This document shows, in pieces, positions 14,444-22,200 of a DNA stretch of 41,713 bases. The notes under the pieces are model-generated. The model ran no database searches, was not told the DNA's origin, and saw only the letters and a program-made list of their open reading frames with translations. The position numbers and the translations under genes are program-made. The stretch spans positions 1 to 41,713 of IMG/VR virus record IMGVR_UViG_3300017917_002046. One strand, written 5' to 3'. The DNA comes from a virus. Every line of letters starts with the position of its first letter. Position 1 is the stretch's first letter.

Positions 14444-14639
14444 GTGCAGCAGGCTTCTTGGCAGGGGCTCTTTTCTTGGGAGTTTTGACAGCGATAGATT
14501 TAACCACAGCTTCAGTGGCCTGTTCTGCAACTGGTGTTGGTTCAACCGCTGGAACAGGTGTTTCAACCTTGTATGGTGCTTCTGGTTGAGGCGCAGCCTC
14601 TTTCTTAGCACCAAAAAGTTTTGCCAATAGTTTTAACAT
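14394..14639 (-). CDS. Small basic Ala/Pro/Lys-rich protein with AT-hook-like tail
   Basis: An 81-aa low-complexity protein. It starts with a short amphipathic helix (MLKLLAKLFGAKKEAA), continues with a Pro/Glu/Val linker, and ends in histone H1-like KKRAPAKKPAAPKTEAAPKRGRKPKAN. The KRGRKPK end resembles an AT-hook, so minor-groove DNA binding is plausible. The start is well supported by a perfect AAGGAGG Shine-Dalgarno and a GCTAAATA late box on the minus strand. Its 3' end overlaps the uvsE coding end by 50 nt in convergent orientation. It could be a packaged or chromatin-like protein; not shown. Confidence 0.78.
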   Translation of the reverse strand: MLKLLAKLFGAKKEAAPQPEAPYKVETPVPAVEPTPVAEQATEAVVKSIAVKTPKKRAPAKKPAAPKTEAAPKRGRKPKAN

Positions 14640-14661
14640 GGAATTTCCTCCTTAGGACTTT

Positions 14662-14669
14662 TATTTAGC
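14662..14669 (-). promoter_or_regulatory. Late-type TAAATA box (minus), half of a back-to-back divergent pair
   Basis: GCTAAATA on the minus strand. T4 spacing gives a start near 14656 and a 17-nt leader holding AAGGAGG before the basic-protein ATG. It abuts the plus-strand box at 14670 with no intervening base. Confidence 0.62.
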
Positions 14670-14677
14670 GGTAAATA
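14670..14677 (+). promoter_or_regulatory. Late-type TAAATA box (plus) directly upstream of sod
   Basis: GGTAAATA, 5 nt before the sod ATG. T4 spacing gives +1 at 14683, the A of the ATG. No Shine-Dalgarno lies at a usable distance. Together with the minus box it forms the 16-bp near-palindrome TATTTAGCGGTAAATA. Confidence 0.6.
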
Positions 14678-14682
14678 CTGTT

Positions 14683-15243
14683 ATGGCCCTACATTTTATT
14701 AAAAGTTTAACTGAAACAGCAGATCGGCGTGAGCTTCATCAAGATAAGTTGAAATATGGAAAAGATCAACTTGAACCTGTGATGAGCGAAGCCACCATCA
14801 AATATCACTATGACGGCTTGGCTGCCAAGTATTCAGAAAGATACAACAAAGGCGAAGGAGATCCTGATTTCAATTACGGAGGTGCTATGTTGCACAATAT
14901 CTTCTTTGCAAACTTGACCCCACCCAGAGCTGCTAATAAACCAGAGGGGCTCAGTAAAAGTCTCATAGATGAAAAACACGGCAGTTTTGACAAGTTCAAA
15001 GAAGCCTTTGAAAAAGAAGCCATGGCTATACAGGGCAGTGGCTGGCTTTATATGGACAAGGATGGAGAGATTAAAACTATCCGTAATCATGAATATCGTA
15101 AGAATATGAAGATTGCGCTATTGATAGATTGGTGGGAACATGCCTGGGCCTTAGACTATCAACAGGACAAGGCCAAATATCTCAGTAATATTTGGCGTAT
15201 CATCAACTGGGAAGTTGTTGATATTAGACTACAAGGAGGTTAA
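14683..15243 (+). CDS. sod: Iron/manganese superoxide dismutase
   Basis: Dismutates superoxide to oxygen and hydrogen peroxide. The four metal ligands are visible: H42 (IKYHYDG), H71 (MLHNIFF), D149 and H153 (DWWEHAW, followed by LDYQ). The usual KHH pair after the first ligand is replaced (YHYDGLAAKY), a departure from typical FeSOD/MnSOD second-sphere residues. Length of 186 aa is slightly short for the family; no signal peptide, so it is cytoplasmic. It ends in the Shine-Dalgarno of iscU (AAGGAGG) and the stop abuts the iscU ATG, so it is co-expressed with Fe-S assembly genes, whose products are superoxide-sensitive. The metal cannot be assigned. Confidence 0.88.
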   Translation: MALHFIKSLTETADRRELHQDKLKYGKDQLEPVMSEATIKYHYDGLAAKYSERYNKGEGDPDFNYGGAMLHNIFFANLTPPRAANKPEGLSKSLIDEKHGSFDKFKEAFEKEAMAIQGSGWLYMDKDGEIKTIRNHEYRKNMKIALLIDWWEHAWALDYQQDKAKYLSNIWRIINWEVVDIRLQGG

Positions 15244-15648
15244 ATGGCTTATTCAGATAAAGTTATAGATCATTATGAAAACCCTCGCAACGTAGGCAGT
15301 TTTGATAAAAATGATCCAAATGTTGGCACAGGTATGGTCGGTGCACCTGCCTGCGGTGATGTAATGAAATTGCAGATTAAGGTGAATGATGAAGGTATTA
15401 TCGAAGATGCGAAATTCAAAACGTATGGGTGCGGTTCAGCGATCGCAAGTTCATCACTCATTACGGAGTGGGTCAAAGGTAAGACGCTGGCAGAAGCAGG
15501 ATCTATTAAGAATTCTGAGATTGCCGAACATCTTGCACTCCCCCCAGTTAAAATACATTGCTCAATTCTTGCTGAAGACGCGATCAAAGCGGCTGTAAAT
15601 GATTATCGTAACCGACACGGCTCAAAAGAAAATCAAGCAGTTGCTTGA
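15244..15648 (+). CDS. iscU: Fe-S cluster assembly scaffold IscU
   Basis: Scaffold on which [2Fe-2S] clusters are built from IscS-delivered sulfur and then released to acceptors. The functional residues sit at the same numbers as in E. coli IscU: C37 and D39 (PACGD), C63 (YGCGSA), H105 and C106 (KIHCSI), with the HscA recognition motif LPPVK at 99-103. It should therefore work with the host IscS and HscA/HscB, none of which is encoded here. At 134 aa it is full length. The start abuts the sod stop; the end overlaps iscA by 50 nt in another frame. Confidence 0.95.
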   Translation: MAYSDKVIDHYENPRNVGSFDKNDPNVGTGMVGAPACGDVMKLQIKVNDEGIIEDAKFKTYGCGSAIASSSLITEWVKGKTLAEAGSIKNSEIAEHLALPPVKIHCSILAEDAIKAAVNDYRNRHGSKENQAVA

Positions 15649-15925
15649 ACGTCGTGGTAAGGGCGTAGGAATACGTTTGGGCATCAAGACCACAGGCTGT
15701 TCAGGCTTGGCCTATACTCTCGAATACGTAGATGAATACACAGCAGAACAGGGCGTAACCAACTTTGCTCATCCTGAATTCTGTGTTCTTGTAGATCAAA
15801 AAAGCCTTGTGTATATGCAAGGACTCACAGTAGACTGGGTGCGTAATGGACTTAATGAGGGTTTTGAATTCCAAAATCCCAATGAACGAGATCGCTGCGG
15901 TTGCGGTGAAAGTTTTAGAATTTAG
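15599..15925 (+). CDS. iscA: A-type Fe-S carrier IscA
   Basis: An A-type carrier that receives or transfers Fe-S clusters or iron. The three ligand cysteines are present: C34 (TGCSGLAY), C100 and C102 (RCGCGESF). Other IscA landmarks are ERRGKGVGIRLGIKT and GLNEGFEFQNPN. The pattern is closer to IscA than to ErpA or SufA. The ATG at 15599 lies inside the last 17 codons of iscU, an unusually long out-of-frame overlap. The 3' end overlaps a convergent zinc-ribbon gene by 11 nt. Together with iscU and sod it forms a phage-borne Fe-S and oxidative-stress operon. Confidence 0.94.
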   Translation: MIIVTDTAQKKIKQLLERRGKGVGIRLGIKTTGCSGLAYTLEYVDEYTAEQGVTNFAHPEFCVLVDQKSLVYMQGLTVDWVRNGLNEGFEFQNPNERDRCGCGESFRI

Positions 15926-16202
15926 ACACAGGCAATTCAACACTGGCTGGTAAATCCCAGATCTTTTTCTGTTCCACGCCCTTACGCTGGGCAAATCTTT
16001 TAGAATCACATCCAGAACAGCAATGAAAATAATTATTGCTTAGTCTCTTACGCTGTAGATGTTTGAGATCTCTTGAAAAAATACAATCGCAGTTATCACA
16101 TCTCAAGACCGCCAAGGTCTTTTTTCTTTTGTAGACATGTTCTTGACCGCATTTACTGAGTCTAAAGTATTGATTTTCTTGTGTTTCTATCCTAATGAAC
16201 AT
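15915..16202 (-). CDS. Small zinc-ribbon-like phage protein
   Basis: A 95-aa basic protein with cysteine pairs CDNCDCIF and CCSGCDSKRF separated by about 25 residues, the pattern of a treble-clef or zinc-ribbon fold as in short phage HNH-like and zinc-finger proteins. No HNH catalytic triad is complete, so a nucleic-acid-binding role is more likely than cleavage. It lacks a Shine-Dalgarno and has a TGTAAATA box 4 nt before its ATG. It overlaps the 3' end of iscA by 11 nt, convergently. The tail after the second cysteine pair is unstructured. Confidence 0.68.
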   Translation of the reverse strand: MFIRIETQENQYFRLSKCGQEHVYKRKKTLAVLRCDNCDCIFSRDLKHLQRKRLSNNYFHCCSGCDSKRFAQRKGVEQKKIWDLPASVELPVSKF

Positions 16203-16206
16203 TGTG

Positions 16207-16214
16207 TATTTACA
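16207..16214 (-). promoter_or_regulatory. Late-type TAAATA box (minus) for the zinc-ribbon gene
   Basis: TGTAAATA, ending 4 nt before the minus-strand ATG at 16202. T4 spacing gives a start within one base of the ATG, so the message would be leaderless. No Shine-Dalgarno is present. Confidence 0.5.
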
Positions 16215-16234
16215 TAAGGCTTATAAAACTTTGG

Positions 16235-16242
16235 GCTAAATA
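16235..16242 (+). promoter_or_regulatory. Late-type TAAATA box (plus) for the giant fibre gene
   Basis: GCTAAATA with predicted start near 16248 and a ~25-nt leader. The leader begins close to a GAGC-ATTT-GCTC hairpin (16246-16257) and carries an AGGA ribosome site. It forms a divergent pair with the minus box at 16207. Confidence 0.58.
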
Positions 16243-16272
16243 TTAGAGCATTTGCTCATTCTAGGATAAAAC

Positions 16273-19200
16273 ATGGCACGTAGAATAATTGATATTGGTG
16301 CAGTCGGCAATGACGGCACCGGTGATAGTATAAGAGATTCTTTCCGAAAAGTCAATGATAATTTTAGAGAGTTATACAGCTCTCTTGGATTAGGTGAAAG
16401 GTTACAGTTTATAGGACTGGAAGATGCACCTAGTTCATATGTAGGACAAAACGATCCTGCTACTGGCAGCACTCCTGTCGTAACCATTAACAACACAGAA
16501 TCGGGATTAGCATTTAAACGACTAGTGCCAGGAAATGGTATCAGCATTGATTTCACCACAAATCCCAATCAAATAACTATCAATTCGGATTTTGCATCTA
16601 TTTCAGCTGATCCTAATCCTCAACTGGGAGGAAATTTATCTCTACGGTCTGGCGGAAATCAATTCAGAGTTTTAGATGCAGGAACCACTATCAGTCCTTT
16701 ACAACCTATATTCAAGCATGAATTGGTAAACAAGGCCTATGCAGACACCAAAATCGCCAAAGCCGGGACAGAAGCCATAGATCCTGCAACAGGACAGGTA
16801 GATTCGGCTTTTGGTCGTATGAGTGGACCTCTGATACTTTCTAGAGATCCCGAACCCCAAGATGATGAAACCTATGGAGGTTTGATAGCAGTTACCAAAA
16901 GATATGTTGACGGCTCAGCTTTTGGTAGCAGTGTAAATTTATACGTTGCCTTGTCAGGACAAGACTCGAGACCGGGCGTGCCAGCAAACATCCAAGGTCG
17001 AGCCTTGGCCTATGCATATAGAACCTTAGAAGCTGCGCTTAGAAAGGCTGAAGAACTGGTTCTAGAAGCCAATGTGCAGATAGGTCCCTATAAAAAGGTA
17101 TTGACCTATGGCGGTGGTCTATACGAATGTACCTTGACCTCTATTGAATCTTCTCCTGCTTCTGGTGCTAATTTCGCAGGATATCTAAAGATGAGTGTGG
17201 ACACTGTGACTATTAACAGTGTAGGCACCAACTATTACCCCGGAGATATCTTAGAAATACAAGGCGGAACTATTCCCACAGGTGGTGGTAAATGCTATAT
17301 TCAGGTCTTATCTACCATCACAACACCGGGAGCTATTTTAACTTATAAAATAATTTCCAGTGGATCCTACACCGCGTTGCCGGGATCTACTGCTAGACCT
17401 ACAGTAATTTCAACGTCTGCTGCTCCTGCAGGAATCGGCGCTATAGGCTCCGGAGCTACTTTTGATCTAACCTACAGAGTAGCTTCGGTAACAATCACCA
17501 ATGGCGGCACTGGATATTCTTTGGTATCTGTGAGAATTTCAGGTGGAGGAGGTAGTGGTGCTTTTGGAACTGCTATCGTTACTGCAGGTGTTATCACCAG
17601 TATCACCATCAATGACAAGGGATCTGGATTTACCAGTCTGCCAACCTTAAACGTGGATCTGCCTAGATTCTTGATCTATACAGCAGGCCAACGCACAGAC
17701 TTTACCGGCGACGTGGTTACTAATACTGCAGAAGCTGCCAGAGGCAGAGATATCAGAGAGGGTCTATATCTAAGAGGTGAAACCTCAGGTGCGTTGGCAC
17801 AGATACTTTCACATCAAGGAGCTTTGGAAAGCGGCGGTAATGAGATATTTGATGTTGATATTAAATCTGGATCTTTCCAGACTGGTGAAACCATATCATA
17901 CGGCGACATTTCCAAAGACATACAGATAACAGTATTAGTGGAATCAGGCGAATACTATGAAAATTATCCATTAAAACTTCCTGCCAACACTTCTATTGTG
18001 GGAGATGAATTCCGACGAGTGATTTTCCGTCCTTTACCCGGAACTTCTAGTTCTCCATGGGCCTTCCAAAAATTCCGTAGAGATCTAATCATTGACGGAA
18101 TAGCTGCTACTGATGCTACCACAGAGTTTGCTTACCACTATCTACAAGACCCAAGCCAACCTGTATATCCCAAGATATCAAACCCAGGAGCATATTCTGC
18201 TGCTGCTGCATTAATTACTCTGAATAGAACGTTCCTAGCAGAAGAAATTATTGCATGGATGAACTACAACGTTTTAAATTCAGTGGCACCATTTGGCGCA
18301 GGATTTATTTATGATCAAACAATATGCAAGAGAGATGTAGGACTACTCGTAGACGCTTTTGTTTTTGATTTGAAGTATGGCGGTTATAATAGAACTATTT
18401 CTGCAGGTCTAAAATACTATCAAAGCGCCAGTGCTTTGATTGCCATAACCACACAACTGTCAGAATATCTAGCTGTGTTGACTCATCTAGAGAGTTTGAT
18501 GCTGGACATTATTGATAACACAGTTATCATTCCGGTGAGAAACACCATATATGACCAAATCATAGATCCTGCATATCAAGCAGAATCTGGATCTGACACA
18601 GTGATACATGACCTTATACTGGCACTCAAGGATGTCATAGACGGTTCAGGATCGGTGAATTATCCCAAAGAAAACCAAGAAATGGATGTGTTCTTGGCCA
18701 ACGATGCAGTGCGTTGGCAGGCGATCAGTGCTATAGGCCATGGTGGATTCATGGGTGTGCTTGATCCAGAAGGACAGATCCTTTCAAGATCTCCATACTT
18801 CCAGGAAGCTGCGTCTTTTTCAAGAAGCAAAGACCGCCAGGTGTTTGCCGGTGGTATGTTTGTAGATGGTTTTGCAGGCAATCTCGAATTCACCATAGAC
18901 ACTGTGGTCACTACCACGAGATTACTGGTATCGGGATTGGAGAGATTCCCTGAACTGCCTGCTTCGTTTATCGTGGCAGACAGTTCTTATAGAATCAACT
19001 ATGTGCGAGATTTCGCTTATGATAAAGATGGCAGCACAGCCACTTTTGTGCTAGATGAAACCACCCCTTGGCCGTATCCTGTGTTTGTCTATGATTCAGC
19101 TGGCTGCTACCGAGATGTGGGATTGATCCTAGACGGATTTGGCTACGACATAGTTTTCGGAACGAATTTTTGGACCAGACAGAATGGTTTAACCTATAGG

Positions 19201-22200
19201 ACTGCTCAGGCTGCGCTTGTGATTAATAACCAAAGATCTATCACACTCAGAGCCATAACATTGGCTCATAATTTGGTTAACAGTTATCTGACTGCCTATC
19301 CTACCATACAAACCTCAGTGACCCAGAGCAATGCCACTATCTCCGATATCATAGATAGAGGTGTATCTGGTGCCCCAACCCTGACATTTACACTGCCGCC
19401 CGGAGCCAGCTCAAATTTAACCAACGCATATACTCTATTAATGGCTAACAGAGATTATCTAGTCCAGGAATTGCAGGGTTGGGCCACAGCACAGATAGCA
19501 GGTAATATAGCACCTTGGGCCACTGGAGATACTTATAATACATCAAAATATCAGACTGATATGAGGAGCATGGCTGAAGCAGCCATACATGATCTCATAT
19601 ATGGTGGCAATGCTGCTGTGAGATTAACTGCGCTGAAATATTATAATAATCTCACTGGGGCTGCTCAGTTGTCGACTGGACAGCCCGCTCGTTGGGCATC
19701 GGCAGTGACATATCTCAGCTATCTAATGGGTCGAGTGTGCCAAAATCTTGCTCCGGCTGTGAGTTATTCCGCTCTATCAAGGACCACCGGATCAGCAGGA
19801 TCAGCCGCTGAAGCATCAGCTATCAATACCAATCTCACTGCTGCTTCAAGTGCAATCAGCGCCAACAGTTATACCACAGCACAGTCTTTGATCACTCTGA
19901 CTGCGCCCAGCACTTCGGGCTATACCGCAAACAACATCACTGCCAGGACCATCATCCAAACCAACAAGGCCACGGTGCAACAAGATGTGGTAGATTTCGT
20001 AGACGAATATGGCAACAAATATGAGTTGCTGATGCCAGGAAACAGATCTATGTTGGCCAATGACTTCACACAGATCAACGATCTTGGTTATGGTGCCTTT
20101 GCTACTAATGGTGGATTAATGGAATTGGTTTCTATGTTCACCTACTACTGCCATATCTCATATTATTCAGTAAACGGTGCCCAAATCAGATCTGTGGCGG
20201 GTTCTTCAGCGCACGGTGATTATGCCTTGGTTGCAGAAGGTGCTGATCCATTAGAAGTTCCAACTCCCACCACGGTCTATGAAGAATTTTCACAGAGAGT
20301 AGACTGTTATGCCCCTAGCCCATCCTATTACAACACTGCTGGAGGATTGTTCATATTTGTAAACAATTATGAATATGTGCCATTGGGTGGTTCGGAATTA
20401 GAGATCAAGCACAACTATACCATATATCGCTATCCTGTTACCTCAGTGACTACCACGGACCTACCCGCAGGAGTGGCTCGTTTGAATATCACAGCCGGAA
20501 CCGGTTCCGGCGCTACAGGACTGTTCGATGTAGTAGCTGATGGCGCCAAGATGACCATGCGTCTCAACAACATAGTAAGACTCACTGGTGGTTTAGAGAA
20601 TGTAGCAGTTAGACCTTCAACCGGTTTAAAATTGAGAGAAACCGCAGACTCTGTTTATCGTGTGCTGCAATTCACTTCAACCGTGGATGAAAACGGTCCT
20701 TATGAAATACTGGTCAGCACAGCTACACCAACGCTGTTCAAAGTTTTAGTAACGGTAACAACCATCGCTACCAATGTCTGCACCACCAGCGGTAATCATA
20801 AACTGCGTGTTGGTGATAAGTTTATTCCTACCAGCACTGCCAACGGTTTCACTTCAGGCACTACCTACTATATTCTTACTGTGCCTGCTTATAATCAGTT
20901 CACAGTGTCCACAGCGCCAGGCGGATCTACAACATCGTTGAGCAACGGATCGGGTCTTACAATCAAAGGAGCCAAGACACATAAACTGCTAGAAAATTAC
21001 ACCGTCAGTTTTCAAACTACAGGTTCACTGCCAAATCCACTCAACGGTGATTACACCTACTATGTGTTGGCCACTGACCTCACAGACACAGAGTTTTCCG
21101 TGTCTGAGGACAAGGCAGGCACAGCAGTTTCAATTACCAACACAGGCAGTGGTGTCCACAAATATGCGTTTGAAGGGCTGACTCTGACCAATCTCCGAGA
21201 AAACTATAACTATGTGGACCTCACTGTTTATACTCCGGGGGATTTTACCAGCGATTACAGCACAGGTAGAACATGTACCATAAGCGTGGCTAGCCCCGCA
21301 GTGGTAACTTTAAACTCTCATGGATTCTCAGCTGATCAGGCCATTAAATTCACAACCACTGGAAGTCTACCAACAGGTATCTCAGCTACCTCTAGATATT
21401 TCGTGCTATCCACGGGTCTAGGAGCCAACAGTTTCCGAATCAGCCTTACGCCAGGAGGCACAGCAGTTGATACCACAGGCACACAGGCTGGCACACAGGC
21501 TGTGGGCAGAGTCACAGGAAACACCGGAGACACCACCTTCGCAGTGGTAGGAGTGGGCTCAACTGAAATCAGCAGGGTAGCTGGTTCAAAATTTGTTTTC
21601 TTGGGTGAAGAATATATCGTCAGCACCTATCAATCCGAGGCAGTGACTAATCAACCATTTGCTAGGATAATATTGAATCGGGCGTTGATAAACCCTATCA
21701 ACCAATTGTCATCGGCCTACACTATCAAATCAGCTGTGCCTATAAGATCCAGTGGTTCACTAGGCACATTAACCATACGTATTGCCCTAACACGTGTCAC
21801 AGGTCACGATCTCTTAGAGATCGGCACAGGATCATACGCAGACACAAACTATCCAAAAGAGATCTATGGCCCTAGCGTGAATGCGCTGAATCCAGATGCC
21901 GAAACCGAAGAACGAGACGTTGGTCGCTGTTTCTATGTTACCACTGATCAATACGGTAATTTCCGAGTGGGTCCATACTTCGCAGTAGACCAAGGCACTG
22001 GACAGGTAACATTCTCATCCAGCATCGCTCTGTCAAATCTAGATGGTATTGGTTTTAAACGAGGTGTGCCTATTGCAGAGTTTTCGACAGATTCTGGATT
22101 CACTGACAATGCCACTGACACGGTGCCAACAGAAAACGCCACTCGCATCTACGTCGAACGTAGACTAGGTGTAACACACGATGGTTCTAATGTAGATGCC

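Noticed and set aside
14367-14630. A plus-strand frame rich in Cys, Phe, Trp and Arg opposite the basic protein.
   Set aside because: Antisense of Ala/Lys/Pro codons; the minus-strand gene has a perfect Shine-Dalgarno and a promoter box.
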